NCBI RefSeq assembly: GCF_001559865.1
Contig: NZ_LOHE01000080.1
Span: forward strand, 62,001-126,000
Direction of reading: 5' to 3'
Length of the DNA: 64,000 nt
Source of the DNA: Abyssisolibacter fermentans
GTDB taxonomy: Bacteria > Bacillota > Clostridia > Tissierellales > MCWD3
Part shown: positions 27,379 through 37,229 of the stretch, one piece after another
Layout of the letters: the number at the start of each line of letters is the position of its first letter
How positions within the stretch are numbered: the first letter of the stretch is position 1
Position numbers and translations under genes: made by a program
The notes under the pieces: generated by a model
What the model was told of the DNA's origin: nothing
What the model saw: only the letters and a program-made list of their open reading frames with translations
Databases searched by the model: none

Positions 27379-28989
27379 TTGGAAGCGTATATCAATGGAA
27401 ATATTATTACAATGAATTCAGATTTACAAAATGCTAATTATTTTATAGTTGAAGATGGTTGTTTTAGTGAAGTTGGGAATGACTTTGAGCTAAGTAGTTT
27501 TGATGGGGAAATTATAGATTTAAAAGGCAAGACTGTTTTACCAGGTTTTACTGATTCTCATATGCACATTTTATCTTATGCAACCAAAAAAGAATTTCAG
27601 GTTGATCTTACAAAAGTGAGATCACTAGAGCAACTTGCAGATGTCACTAAAGAGTTTGTTAAAAAGAAGAAATTGAAAAAGGGTGATTGGGTTGTAGGTG
27701 TTGGTTGGAATCATGAATACTTTGAGGATTGTAAATTGCCGGATAGAAAATTATTGGATGAGATATCAGCTGAATTACCAATAATTTTAATAAGAGCTTG
27801 TTATCATATATGTGTTGTAAATACAAAAGCTTTAGATTTAGCAGGTTTATTAAGTGAAACTAAAGAAGTAAATGGCGGTCAAATTGATAGAGATGGACAG
27901 GGTAATCCAACAGGCATTTTGAGAGAAAATGCGTGTGAATTAGTAGAAGGTTTAATACCTACGATAAATGATATTAAAACAGTAAAAGAGCTTTTGATAT
28001 CGGGATTAAATGATGCTGCTAGTGTTGGTCTTACAACTGTTTGCATTGATGATTTTTCATACGTTGAAGATAAAGAAATGCTCTTAAGAGCATATAAAGA
28101 ACTAGAAAAAGATGACAAATTACCAATTAACATTATATTACAATTAAGAACTGAAAGCGTAGAAGATATACATACATATAAAAGGTTAGGATTAAAATCT
28201 TGGCAAAAGGGAAAAAGAATAGTAGTAGGTCCTATAAAGATAATAGGTGATGGTTCATTAGGTTCAAGTACAGCAGCATTAAATGAACCTTATGAAAACG
28301 AAGGCGATAATAGAGGTATATTAGTAGAGACAGAAGACAAATTGGATAAGATGATTAATGAGAGTTTTAATAATGATTTTGATATAGCTATTCATGCTAT
28401 AGGAGATAGAGCAATGCAAGTTATTTTAGATAGCTATAAAAGGTATCAAAATATTATTAAAGAAAAGAAATTTACACCATCAATTATTCATTGTCAGATT
28501 GCTAATGAAAAAGTTATACAAGATATGAAAGCAATGAACATAATTGCTAATATACAGCCTATTTTTGTTTGTACTGATTGGCGTATTGTAAGAAAGCGTG
28601 TTGGTAAATTAAGAGAGAAATACTCATATTGCTGGAATACTTTTTTAAAAAATGAAATACTATGTGTTGGGGGATCAGATGCTCCTATAGAAAGTTTTAA
28701 TCCATTGTATGGTATATATTCAGCAGTTACCAGAAAAGATATGGAATCAAAACCTGAGGGTGGATGGTGTACTGAAGAAGCTGTATCGATTAAAGAAGCT
28801 GTAAAAATGTTTACAATAAATACTGCTTATGCCACGCATCAAGAACAAGAAAGAGGAAGCATACAGAAAGGGAAAAATGCAGACTTTGTGATATTAGATA
28901 AAGATATAGAAAATATTTATGATGACTTCAATGGATGTAGAGTTATCAGGAGCTATGTAGCAGGTAAACAAGTTTATACGAAGATTTAA
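27379..28989 (+). CDS. YtcJ-like amidohydrolase
   Basis: 536 residues from TTG 27379, preceded by AAAGGAGTTG. Metal-dependent amidohydrolase superfamily: strand-1 motif GFTDSHMHIL, further ligands in GDGSLGSSTAA, AIHAIGDRAM and GGSDAPIESF. YtcJ/NfdA-group members hydrolyse N-substituted formamides or other cyclic amides; the substrate here is unknown. N- and C-terminal beta-sandwich parts (PGFT..., KGKNADFVILD) are present, so it is full length. Confidence 0.88.
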   Translation: MEAYINGNIITMNSDLQNANYFIVEDGCFSEVGNDFELSSFDGEIIDLKGKTVLPGFTDSHMHILSYATKKEFQVDLTKVRSLEQLADVTKEFVKKKKLKKGDWVVGVGWNHEYFEDCKLPDRKLLDEISAELPIILIRACYHICVVNTKALDLAGLLSETKEVNGGQIDRDGQGNPTGILRENACELVEGLIPTINDIKTVKELLISGLNDAASVGLTTVCIDDFSYVEDKEMLLRAYKELEKDDKLPINIILQLRTESVEDIHTYKRLGLKSWQKGKRIVVGPIKIIGDGSLGSSTAALNEPYENEGDNRGILVETEDKLDKMINESFNNDFDIAIHAIGDRAMQVILDSYKRYQNIIKEKKFTPSIIHCQIANEKVIQDMKAMNIIANIQPIFVCTDWRIVRKRVGKLREKYSYCWNTFLKNEILCVGGSDAPIESFNPLYGIYSAVTRKDMESKPEGGWCTEEAVSIKEAVKMFTINTAYATHQEQERGSIQKGKNADFVILDKDIENIYDDFNGCRVIRSYVAGKQVYTKI

Positions 28990-29060
28990 AACTAAATTCC
29001 CTTGTTATTTGTAAGTTGTTTTATTTCCCATGAATTTTCTAAAATGAAGGAGTGAATTTA

Positions 29061-30788
29061 ATGGAATACAGGCAGAATTATGATAAATGGTTAAATGAAA
29101 GTTATTTTGATGAATCTGTAAGAGAAGAACTTATGAATATAAATAATAACGAGGAAGAAATAAAGGATAGATTTTATAAAAATTTAACTTTTGGAACTGC
29201 TGGACTTAGAGGGAAAATAGGTGCTGGTACAAATAGAATGAACAAATATACCGTAGCTTTAGCTTCGCAAGCTTTAGCGCTAACTATTATTTCTCAAGGG
29301 GGAGATATTGCTAAAAATAGAGGTGTTGCGATTGCTTATGATACTAGAAAATTTTCAGATGTATTTGCTAAAACGGCTGCGCTTGTTTTAGCTTATAATG
29401 GTATCAAGGTATATTTATTTGACGAGATTAAACCAACTCCTGTTTTAGCCTATACAATAAGAAAGTTAGGATGTTATTCAGGTATTATGATTACAGCAAG
29501 TCATAATCCAAAAGAATATAATGGATATAAGGTTTATTGGAATGAAGGATCGCAAATACTTTCTGATATTGCTGATAAAATAATAGATGAAATTGAGAGT
29601 ATTAAAGATATAACAATGATATCTTTAATGGATGAAAGTGATGCTTTACAAAAAGGACTATTGAAAATAATTGATGCAGAAATTTATGATGCTTATATCA
29701 AAGATGTTTTAAATTTAAGTTTAAGACAAAAAATAGACAAAGATTTGAATATTATATATACTCCATTAAATGGAACAGGTAATCGTCCTGTAAGAAGAGT
29801 CTTAAAAGAAAGAGGTTTTAAAAATGTATTTGTAGTAAAGGAACAAGAAAATCCAGATCCTAATTTTACAACTGTTGGTTATCCAAATCCAGAGAATATA
29901 AATGTTTTTGATTATGCTAAAAGGTTAGGTAAACAAAAGCAAGGAGATATAATAATAGCAACAGATCCAGATTGTGATAGAATGGCGTGTATGGTTACTA
30001 ATAAAGATAAAGATTATACTTTTTTAAATGGGAACCAAATTGGAGCATTATTAATTAACTATATTTTAGATGCAAGAAAAGAACAAAATACTATTCCTAA
30101 AAATGGAGTAATAGTAAAAACTATAGTAACAGGAGAATTAGGAAAAAAAATAGCTCAAAGCTATGGAGTAGAAACAATAGAAACTCTAACTGGCTTTAAA
30201 AATATATGTCAGAATAAAAACGGATACGAAAAAAACGGTAAGTATAAGTTTATTTTTGGCTATGAAGAAAGTATAGGTTATGTGTATTCTACTATAGTTA
30301 GAGACAAAGATGGAGTTATTGCATCTATGCTTTTATGCGAAGCAGCAGCATACTACAAATTACAGGGTAAAACACTATTAGATGTATTAGAAGAGTTATT
30401 TCAGAAATATGGATATTTTAATGAAAAGCTTGTGTCTATTATACTAGAAGGAAAAGATGGTCGTGAAAGAATAAATAGAATAATGGGCAGATTAAAGAAA
30501 AATTATTTAAGACAAATAAATAATAATAAAATTGATATATTCATTAATTATGAAGAGGGTAAGAAATATAATTTGAAATTGAATACAGTTGAAGATGTTA
30601 AATTACCAAATACGAATGGAGTTAAGTTTGTATTTGAAGATAATTCATGGTTCGCTGTTAGACCTTCTGGAACGGAACCAAAACTTAAGATATATATATA
30701 TTCTATATCAGATACCAAAAAAGACTCAGAAGAAAAAACTAAAAAAATTGAAAAAGTAATTATGGAAATGATTGAAAAGGTAAATTAA
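29061..30788 (+). CDS. Phospho-sugar mutase (phosphoglucomutase/phosphomannomutase)
   Basis: 575 residues from ATG 29061; an in-frame GTG at 29052 lies inside the ribosome binding site. All four domains of the alpha-D-phosphohexomutase family are visible: catalytic serine in TASHNPKEYNGYKVYW, magnesium loop ATDPDCDRM, sugar-binding GYEESIGY and phosphate loop RPSGTEPKLKIY. The size matches PgcA-type phosphoglucomutases and some phosphopentomutases of this fold. Interconverts sugar 1- and 6-phosphates for glycogen or envelope sugar synthesis. Confidence 0.92.
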   Translation: MEYRQNYDKWLNESYFDESVREELMNINNNEEEIKDRFYKNLTFGTAGLRGKIGAGTNRMNKYTVALASQALALTIISQGGDIAKNRGVAIAYDTRKFSDVFAKTAALVLAYNGIKVYLFDEIKPTPVLAYTIRKLGCYSGIMITASHNPKEYNGYKVYWNEGSQILSDIADKIIDEIESIKDITMISLMDESDALQKGLLKIIDAEIYDAYIKDVLNLSLRQKIDKDLNIIYTPLNGTGNRPVRRVLKERGFKNVFVVKEQENPDPNFTTVGYPNPENINVFDYAKRLGKQKQGDIIIATDPDCDRMACMVTNKDKDYTFLNGNQIGALLINYILDARKEQNTIPKNGVIVKTIVTGELGKKIAQSYGVETIETLTGFKNICQNKNGYEKNGKYKFIFGYEESIGYVYSTIVRDKDGVIASMLLCEAAAYYKLQGKTLLDVLEELFQKYGYFNEKLVSIILEGKDGRERINRIMGRLKKNYLRQINNNKIDIFINYEEGKKYNLKLNTVEDVKLPNTNGVKFVFEDNSWFAVRPSGTEPKLKIYIYSISDTKKDSEEKTKKIEKVIMEMIEKVN

Positions 30789-30793
30789 GGTAT

Positions 30794-30833
30794 AAAGGAC
30801 TAATTCAAAATGTATTTTGAGTTAGTCCTTATT
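30794..30833. terminator. Bidirectional terminator between convergent genes
   Basis: The stem AAAGGACTAATTCAAAA / TTTTGAGTTAGTCCTT has one G-T pair and loop TGTA. It lies between the mutase gene and the opposing FAH-family gene. Confidence 0.7.
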
Positions 30834-30867
30834 TCAAGACATTAAATTTTTAAGTTACCAAACAATA

Positions 30868-31758
30868 CTACTCTATATAATTAGTTAGAGTTCCTATACC
30901 TTCAATAAAACATTCAATTTTATCTCCTGATTTCAAGAATTTGAAAGGTTTAAAACCTAAACCTACTCCGGATGGTGTACCCGTCATAATTATATCACCC
31001 GCATTTAATTTCATTCCCTTTGATAAATCACTAATTATATATGGGATATCAAAAATTAAATTTTTAGTATTAGAGTTTTGTCTTAATTCTCCATTAATGA
31101 AACATTTAATATCAAGATGTACTGGAAAAGGTATAAGGCTTTTATGAACTATATAAGGACCCATAGGGCAAAAAGTATTGAGGCTTTTACCTTTAAACCA
31201 TTGTATGTGCTTTTTTTGTAGGTTTCTTGCAGAGATATCATTTGCAATAGTATATCCAAATATATAGTCCTGTGCTTCTTCTTTTTTAATGTTGATACCG
31301 TCTTTGCCTATAATTATGGCAAGCTCTACTTCATAGTCAACACTATCTGTAATAGATGAGTGTTTCATTATTATGTCATTATTACCTATGGCTGGGTTTG
31401 CTCGTTTGCTGAAGTAAATTGGTTGAGTAGGAATATCTAAATTATCAGAAGTCAAACCCATTACTTCTTTAGCATGTTCTATATAGTTTTTACCAAGACA
31501 AATTACGTCATTTTTAGGATAAGGAATAGGTGCCAGTATTTTAACCTGATCGAGTTCAATAGAATTATTAACCATTGAATCAGCTGTATTATTTATTTTC
31601 TCTACTAGAGAATCATTGGACATTTTAATAAAACTTAGCATATCCGTTGGTGGGTTTAGATTCAATTTATTATATATTGTATCAAGAGGTATAATTTTAT
31701 TTTTAGATAATATACCTATTTTTTCTTCTTCATTAAAAAGATAAGTTAAGAAATACAT
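30868..31758 (-). CDS. Fumarylacetoacetate hydrolase-family protein
   Basis: 296 residues from the ATG at 31758, with AAAGGAGT upstream on the minus strand; the same frame is open for another 66 codons, but those run through a repeat element and are not homologous. FAH fold: LGKNYIEHAKE, the acidic metal ligands in DYEVELAIIIGK, GYTIANDISARNLQ and GDIIMTGTPSGVG are all present. Family members are isomerases, hydrolases or decarboxylases of 2-keto acids (for example acylpyruvases, HpcE/UGL-type). Substrate not assignable. Confidence 0.88.
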   Translation of the reverse strand: MYFLTYLFNEEEKIGILSKNKIIPLDTIYNKLNLNPPTDMLSFIKMSNDSLVEKINNTADSMVNNSIELDQVKILAPIPYPKNDVICLGKNYIEHAKEVMGLTSDNLDIPTQPIYFSKRANPAIGNNDIIMKHSSITDSVDYEVELAIIIGKDGINIKKEEAQDYIFGYTIANDISARNLQKKHIQWFKGKSLNTFCPMGPYIVHKSLIPFPVHLDIKCFINGELRQNSNTKNLIFDIPYIISDLSKGMKLNAGDIIMTGTPSGVGLGFKPFKFLKSGDKIECFIEGIGTLTNYIE

Positions 31759-31793
31759 AATATTACTCCTTTCATAATCTTTGTTATTATTTA

Positions 31794-31927
31794 TAATAAC
31801 AAGGCGTAAGAGTTCTCCAACTCTATAGCTGGTGGGGTACCGATTAGATTTAACAGGCGGTTGCATATTTCCTGCCTCGTTGAATCGGTGTGTTGCAATT
31901 ACTACGTAATTGCTTCTATTGTTATAA
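31794..31927. repeat. Structured repeat, family D copy 3
   Basis: The ends AATAACAAGGCG and CTATTGTTATAA are inverted. It contains the hairpin GCAATTAC-TAC-GTAATTGC, the AACAGGCGG / CTGCCTCG pairing and the conserved loop CTCTATAG flanked by CCAA / CTGG. It lies upstream of the FAH gene, antisense to it if transcribed in the same sense as the copies at 62125. The rest of the gap to 32081 is AT-rich and probably holds the cobO promoter; nothing else was seen. Confidence 0.75.
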
Positions 31928-32081
31928 TACTTATTAAAGAATAGCTTGTCAATCAATAGAAAATAAAATGTTAAATTTTTTTAATTAATCTAATTTATTT
32001 TTTAACATAGAAGTATGATAAAATAAGAATATATATGGTAAAATATACTATGGGTTTATGTGAATAAATGAGGTGGTCTAA

Positions 32082-32594
32082 ATGAATAAAGGTTATGTGC
32101 ATGTATATACAGGAAATGGAAAAGGCAAGACTACTGCGGCTTTTGGATTAGCACTTAGAGCAGTATGTGCAGGTAAAAAAGTTTTTGTTGGTCAATTTGT
32201 TAAAGGTATGAAATACAGCGAAACAAAAGTTGAAAAATATATTTCTAGTATTGAGATTAAACAATTTGGATTAGATTGTTTTATATACAAAGAACCCACA
32301 CAAGAAGATATTGATATGGCAAAAAAAGGCTTAGGTATATGTAGAAAAAAACTACAAGAAGACTATGATGTTGTCATACTAGATGAAATAAATATTGCAT
32401 TATATTTTAAGCTAGTTTCAATAGATGAAGTTTTAGAACTAATCAATAGTAGGAAAAAAAATATAGAGTTAATTTTAACAGGTAGATATGCACCAAAAGA
32501 AATTATAGAGGCTGCAGATTTAGTTACTGAAATGAAGGAAATAAAACATTATTATAATATTGGAGTTGAGGCTCGTAAAGGTATAGAAAGTTAA
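32082..32594 (+). CDS. Cob(I)yrinic acid a,c-diamide adenosyltransferase, CobO type
   Basis: 170 residues. The N-terminal P-loop GNGKGKTT (residues 11-18) directly after the start strand, FVGQFVKGMKYSE, VILDEIN and LILTGRYAPKE are diagnostic of CobO/BtuR. Transfers the adenosyl group of ATP to the cobalt of corrinoids, giving adenosylcobalamin. It lies 23 bases upstream of the (p)ppGpp synthetase gene and is likely cotranscribed. No cobalamin riboswitch was seen upstream. Confidence 0.92.
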   Translation: MNKGYVHVYTGNGKGKTTAAFGLALRAVCAGKKVFVGQFVKGMKYSETKVEKYISSIEIKQFGLDCFIYKEPTQEDIDMAKKGLGICRKKLQEDYDVVILDEINIALYFKLVSIDEVLELINSRKKNIELILTGRYAPKEIIEAADLVTEMKEIKHYYNIGVEARKGIES

Positions 32595-32617
32595 TAGTTA
32601 ATGTAAGGAGTATAGTA

Positions 32618-33418
32618 ATGATAAAATGGAATGAAATGTTAATGCCTTATGAACAAGCAGTAGAAGAATTAAAAATAAAATTCAAAAGTATTAGAAAAGA
32701 ATATAGAAAAATTGATGAATATTCTCCTATAGAATTTGTTACAGGTAGAGTAAAAAAAATATCAAGTATTATTGACAAGGCTGCAAAAAGAAATATTAGC
32801 TTAGATATGGTGCAAGAAGAAATTGAAGATATAGCAGGTATTAGAATAATGTGTCAATTCACTGAGGATATATATAGGGTTATAGAATTAATCAGAAATA
32901 GAGATAAAAAAGATTTGTTTATTGTAGAAGAACGTAATTACTTAGGTAAGATTAAAGAAAGTGGTTATAGAAGCTATCATATAATTATAAGATACCCTGT
33001 ACATACAGTGTTTGGCGAAAGAAGAGTACTTGCTGAGATACAAATTAGAACATTGGCAATGAATTTTTGGGCAACTATTGAACATTCTTTAAATTATAAA
33101 TTTGAATATCAAATTCCACAAACTATAAAAGATAGACTTAAAAATGCGGCAGAAGCTGCGTATAATCTTGATAAGGAAATGTCTGAAATAAGAGAAGAGA
33201 TAGTTGATGCCCAAGAAGTATTTCAAGCTAAATCAAATGTTATAGAAAAGATAGCAAAAAATATTCAAAAATTATCTATATTAGGGAATAAAGATTGTGT
33301 AGATTTACAAAATAAGTTTTTAATTTTACAAAAGGAGGGTAATTATAATAAATTAAAAGACTTTAATAATAAATTAGAATTAAGGTTAGACAAGAGGAAT
33401 AACTATTATAAACCCTGA
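32618..33418 (+). CDS. Small alarmone ((p)ppGpp) synthetase
   Basis: 266 residues with a single RelA/SpoT synthetase domain: IEFVTGRVKKISSI, EDIAGIRIMC, SGYRSYHIIIRYP and VLAEIQIRTLAMNFWATIEH, the last containing the nucleotide-binding residues. No HD hydrolase domain, TGS or ACT domain, so it belongs to the RelQ/YjbM-type small synthetases. Makes (p)ppGpp from GTP/GDP and ATP under stress. The C-terminal 70 residues are helical and charged. The stop codon TGA (33416-33418) lies inside the left end of a family A repeat, which therefore determines the final residues (...NNYYKP). Confidence 0.9.
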   Translation: MIKWNEMLMPYEQAVEELKIKFKSIRKEYRKIDEYSPIEFVTGRVKKISSIIDKAAKRNISLDMVQEEIEDIAGIRIMCQFTEDIYRVIELIRNRDKKDLFIVEERNYLGKIKESGYRSYHIIIRYPVHTVFGERRVLAEIQIRTLAMNFWATIEHSLNYKFEYQIPQTIKDRLKNAAEAAYNLDKEMSEIREEIVDAQEVFQAKSNVIEKIAKNIQKLSILGNKDCVDLQNKFLILQKEGNYNKLKDFNNKLELRLDKRNNYYKP

Positions 33419-33546
33419 TTGTTTATATATTTTGATTAGTGTACTGTATAAATTTTAATTTAGTGTGGATTGCTTATTCAGACGAAGTTATGAATCTAAG
33501 GTACATTTATAAAAGAATATTTGATGCTATATGAATAATTTGGGTT
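33411..33546. repeat. Fold-back element, family A, overlapping a gene end
   Basis: 136 bp. Left end AACCCTGATTGTTTATAT, right end ATATGAATAATTTGGGTT, inverted copies with two changes. The inner part keeps AATTTTAATTTAGTGTGG and GCTTATTCAGACGAAG as in the 295-bp copy, with the middle deleted. It begins within the last codons of the upstream gene and ends 22 bases before pepF. Confidence 0.8.
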
Positions 33547-33568
33547 AAAATTGAAAGGAGAATAAATA

Positions 33569-35368
33569 ATGAGTGACAACAAAAAATTAAAGGATAGAAA
33601 TCAAATTAATGAGGAATACAAATGGGATTTAAGTTCATTGTTTGAAAGCGATGAACAGTGGGAGGAAAGCTTTGAAAAAGTAAAAGAACTTTCTAGCAAA
33701 ATAAAAGAGTACAAAGGAAGAATTTCAGAGTCAGGTAATACTTTATTAGAAGTAATGAATCTAAAATATAAAATTAATAGAATCACAGAAAATGTAGTAA
33801 CATATGCAAAGATGAAACTTGATGAGGATACCAGAATAGATAAATACCAAGGTTATTTTTCTAGAGCTGAAGCTTTGGATGTAAAAGTAGAAGAAAGTAA
33901 TTCATTTATAATACCAGAAATTTTAGAAATAGAAGAAGATACTTTGAACGATTATATTAAAAATACAGAAGGATTATCTTTGTATAGACATAAATTTGAT
34001 GAAATATTAAGACAAAAAAATCATACTTTATCATATGCTCAGGAAGAATTATTAGCTCAAGCAGGTGATATAGCTGGAACACCACAAAATATATTTTCTA
34101 TGTTTAATAACGCAGATATTAAATTTCCAACTGTAAAAGATGAAAATGGAGAAGATGTTGAAATAAGTCATGGAATGTTTATTCCTTTGATGGAGAGTAA
34201 AGATAGATCAGTAAGAGAGAATGCCTTTAAAGGGTTATATAGTACTTATTTAGGATATAAAAACACTTTTGCTTCTATGTTAAGTGGAGAAGTTAAAAAG
34301 AATATTTTTTATGCAAAAGCAAGAAAATATAATTCTGCTTTAGAATCTGCTTTAGACGATAATAATGTTCCAACAAGTGTGTATGATAATCTTATTAAAG
34401 CAGTGCATAATAATTTAGATTCTATGCACAAATATATGAAAATTAGAAAAAAAGCATTAAAATTAGATGAACTTCACATGTATGATTTATATACTTCAAT
34501 TGTTAAAGATGCAGATATGAATATACCTTATAAAGAGTGTCAAGAGACTATTTTAGAAGGTCTAAGTCCTATGGGAGAAGAATATATAAATTTAGTAAAA
34601 CAAGGCTTTGATTCAAGATGGATTGATGTATATGAAAATAGAGGTAAAAGAAGTGGAGCTTATTCTTGGGGGACATATGATTCTAATCCATTTATATTAT
34701 TAAATTATCATGATACTTTAAATAACATGTTTACAGTTGCTCATGAAATGGGTCACTCTCTTCATAGTTATTATTCTAAGCATGAACAAACCTATATCTA
34801 TGGAGGATATAGCATATTTGTAGCTGAGGTTGCATCAACTACTAATGAAGCGACACTAATGAATTATTTATTAAATACAGTTAAAGATAAAAATCAAAGA
34901 TTATATTTATTAAATTACTATTTAGAGCAATTTAGGTCTACTATATACAGACAAACTATGTTTGCAGAATTTGAAAAAATAATTCACAGTGAAGTAGAAA
35001 ATGGTAAAGCATTAACTGCTGATAATTTATGTAGAATATATAAAGAATTAAATGAAAAATACTATGGACCAGATGTAGTTGTAGATGAAGAAATTGCAAT
35101 AGAATGGGCAAGAATACCTCATTTTTATTATAATTTTTATGTATTTCAGTATGCTACAGGTTTTTCAGCTGCTATTGCTTTTTCACAAAAAATATTACAA
35201 AATAAAGAAAACTTAGAAAGATATATTGGATTCTTAAAAAGTGGTAGCTCTGATTATCCAATAAATGTATTGAAAAAAGCCGGCGTAGATATGACTACTC
35301 CTGATCCAGTTAATAATGCATTGAAGTTATTTGGTGAACTTGTTGATGAAATGGAGAAATTAATATAA
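33569..35368 (+). CDS. pepF: Oligoendopeptidase F
   Basis: 599 residues, standard length for M3-family PepF. The zinc motif is HEMGH at residues 392-396 (in FTVAHEMGHSLHSYYS), with the downstream glutamate in FVAEVASTTNEA as third ligand. The N-terminal helical domain starts NEEYKWDLSSLF, a family hallmark. Cytoplasmic enzyme cleaving peptides of about 7-17 residues. Good ribosome binding site AAAGGAG. Confidence 0.96.
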   Translation: MSDNKKLKDRNQINEEYKWDLSSLFESDEQWEESFEKVKELSSKIKEYKGRISESGNTLLEVMNLKYKINRITENVVTYAKMKLDEDTRIDKYQGYFSRAEALDVKVEESNSFIIPEILEIEEDTLNDYIKNTEGLSLYRHKFDEILRQKNHTLSYAQEELLAQAGDIAGTPQNIFSMFNNADIKFPTVKDENGEDVEISHGMFIPLMESKDRSVRENAFKGLYSTYLGYKNTFASMLSGEVKKNIFYAKARKYNSALESALDDNNVPTSVYDNLIKAVHNNLDSMHKYMKIRKKALKLDELHMYDLYTSIVKDADMNIPYKECQETILEGLSPMGEEYINLVKQGFDSRWIDVYENRGKRSGAYSWGTYDSNPFILLNYHDTLNNMFTVAHEMGHSLHSYYSKHEQTYIYGGYSIFVAEVASTTNEATLMNYLLNTVKDKNQRLYLLNYYLEQFRSTIYRQTMFAEFEKIIHSEVENGKALTADNLCRIYKELNEKYYGPDVVVDEEIAIEWARIPHFYYNFYVFQYATGFSAAIAFSQKILQNKENLERYIGFLKSGSSDYPINVLKKAGVDMTTPDPVNNALKLFGELVDEMEKLI

Positions 35369-35375
35369 TAAAACT

Positions 35376-35415
35376 ACTATTAAAAAGCTCTGATTTGACA
35401 GAGCTTTTTAATAGT
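35376..35415 (+). terminator. Terminator after pepF
   Basis: A perfect 17-bp stem ACTATTAAAAAGCTCTG / CAGAGCTTTTTAATAGT with a 6-base loop. The T run is in the stem's descending arm, and being symmetrical it could act on either strand. Confidence 0.8.
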
Positions 35416-35468
35416 GTATGATGATTTATTTTTAATAATTATTAAATAAGGACTTTGGTACTATATGT

Positions 35469-35616
35469 AATCACTGATTATTCATATAACTATAAATAAT
35501 ATGCTGTATAATTGTTAATTAGAAGGTATAACGAGTTTATATATAGAGAATTTAATGGCATCTGATAATCAGAAGGATGCATAGAGTATTTGATTTTCTA
35601 TGAATAATCTGGGATA
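35469..35616. repeat. Fold-back element, family A
   Basis: Left end CTGATTATTCATATAAC, right end TCTATGAATAATCTGGG. The inner segments GAATTTAATGG, CATCTGATAATCAGAAGGA and the AATATGCTGTATAATT block are shared with the 295-bp copy. It lies between the pepF terminator and the next gene; 35617-35787 holds only AT-rich sequence with no clear signal. Confidence 0.75.
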
Positions 35617-35787
35617 ATATATTATGAAAAATTATTTCAATATATCTTGCAGATATGTTTGAATAAATGTAGAGTGGTAATGTAAAATACGATATACTTG
35701 GTATTAATAGCTTTGAATAAATATTATGCTGTACTAAATATATTAAATGTTTTATAGAAGATACTCGATAACAAAGGGTGAGATGTT

Positions 35788-36384
35788 ATGTTTAAAGCAG
35801 TGGATAAATTAAAGAATGCAGTAAATAATTTGGAATCTAGCTTACTTAATGAAGATGCAAAGGAAACATTAATTCAAATTAAAAAAATAGTTGAATTAAG
35901 TAGTAATATGTATAATAAAATAAAAATAATTGAAGAAGAATCTAATTTAGATGACAATACTAATATAATTTGTGATAAAACAGACTTAGAAGTATTTGAG
36001 CATACTTCTAGCATGGATTTTTTGTATAAGCCTACAACTATCGAAAACTATTATGAAGGAAATTATCTTGAAATGTTTTCTGAGAGGAGAACAAGTGAAT
36101 TAAAAGATTGTCAAGCACTCCATATACATAATAAGTTTTGGACAGCGAATAGTGTAATTTATGGAAATATATTCGGTTCAATTCCAAAGGACTTAATAAG
36201 TAAAGATTCAATAAATAAGCTCCTAACATATGGATGGAAATCAGTTGTTGTTTATGTATTTGAGATAAAAAAAGACTTAGAATACCATGAGCTATATGAT
36301 ATATGTAAGAAAAATTTTGAAAAATATTTAATTGTTAACGAAACTAAAAATAATACAAAATTAGTATTAGTATTTAAAGTTTAA
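35788..36384 (+). CDS. Hypothetical protein, 198 residues
   Basis: Not recognised. Start ATG follows AAGGGTGAGATG. Residues 1-55 are predicted helical and could form a coiled coil (KAVDKLKNAVNNLESSLL...). The C-terminal two thirds look like a mixed alpha/beta domain, with AYGW-like aromatic stretches (LLTYGWKSVVVYVFEI) and a final basic strand. No signal peptide or membrane helix. It converges on NAD kinase with a 41-base gap. Codon use is like the neighbours, so it is probably a real native gene. Confidence 0.7.
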   Translation: MFKAVDKLKNAVNNLESSLLNEDAKETLIQIKKIVELSSNMYNKIKIIEEESNLDDNTNIICDKTDLEVFEHTSSMDFLYKPTTIENYYEGNYLEMFSERRTSELKDCQALHIHNKFWTANSVIYGNIFGSIPKDLISKDSINKLLTYGWKSVVVYVFEIKKDLEYHELYDICKKNFEKYLIVNETKNNTKLVLVFKV

Positions 36385-36425
36385 ATTATATTATTAATAG
36401 TTTGGTAACATTGTGTTTATTATTA

Positions 36426-37229
36426 TTATAAAAATTTATCTTTTACATTAGTCCAAAAACTATGATTTCCTAAGGTTAGAATATTGGCTTTCATTGAGGA
36501 TATCTTAAATGATATCTCAACAATATTTTCATATTTATGTTCTTGTCCGTCAACAACTATAAGTATTGAATTTTCATCTCTATATTCAGGTTTAATTTGA
36601 ATGAGTAAGCTATTAGGAACTATAATACTAGATGTTAACGATCTGTAAGCCTTTGAATTTATAGGTGCTATTGGAGTTAATTGTAGTACATCTAATGTAG
36701 GATATACAAGACTGCCACCACAAGAAAAATTATAAGCAGTACTTCCTATAGGGGTAGATACAATAACTCCATCACCGCTAAATTTTTCTAAATAGTTATT
36801 GTCTATGGAAACATTTAAGTGAATAGTTTTTGAATGATAACCTTTTATTACGATTTCATTAATTGCAATTAACTCAATACAACTTGTTCGTGTACATATT
36901 ATCCCTTCAACCAAAAATATCGGTTCAATTTTATAATCTTGATTTTTTATCTTTTGAATTAACAAATCTAAGTTTTCAGGAGATACTTCTTGAAAAAATC
37001 CTAATGTACCTGTGTTTATACCAATAAAAGGTATGTTAGTGAAATCAAAATTATGAATAGCTCTCAAAAAAGCTCCATCTCCACCTACACATATATTTAG
37101 AAAAGCATCATAACTAAAACTATCTGTTATACAAAAGCCTTGGTGTTCAAGTTTTTCTTTTAATAATGAAGTTATATTCAAAGATTTTTCAGTATTATTA
37201 TGTATGATATTAATTTTTTTAGTTTTCAT
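36426..37229 (-). CDS. nadK: NAD kinase
   Basis: 267 residues from ATG 37229; a GTG three codons upstream lies in the ribosome binding site GAAGGTG. ATP/NAD-kinase family: the GGDG motif (residues 49-52, in VGGDGAFLRA), GINTGTLGF and the substrate loop GDGVIVSTPIGSTAYNFSCGG are intact. Phosphorylates NAD to NADP. Divergent from the RluD-type gene. Confidence 0.95.
   Translation of the reverse strand: MKTKKINIIHNNTEKSLNITSLLKEKLEHQGFCITDSFSYDAFLNICVGGDGAFLRAIHNFDFTNIPFIGINTGTLGFFQEVSPENLDLLIQKIKNQDYKIEPIFLVEGIICTRTSCIELIAINEIVIKGYHSKTIHLNVSIDNNYLEKFSGDGVIVSTPIGSTAYNFSCGGSLVYPTLDVLQLTPIAPINSKAYRSLTSSIIVPNSLLIQIKPEYRDENSILIVVDGQEHKYENIVEISFKISSMKANILTLGNHSFWTNVKDKFL

Noticed and set aside
31759-31956. 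N-terminal extension of the FAH-family protein by 66 residues
   Set aside because: The extension reads through a family D repeat; a strong ribosome binding site precedes the internal ATG at 31758.
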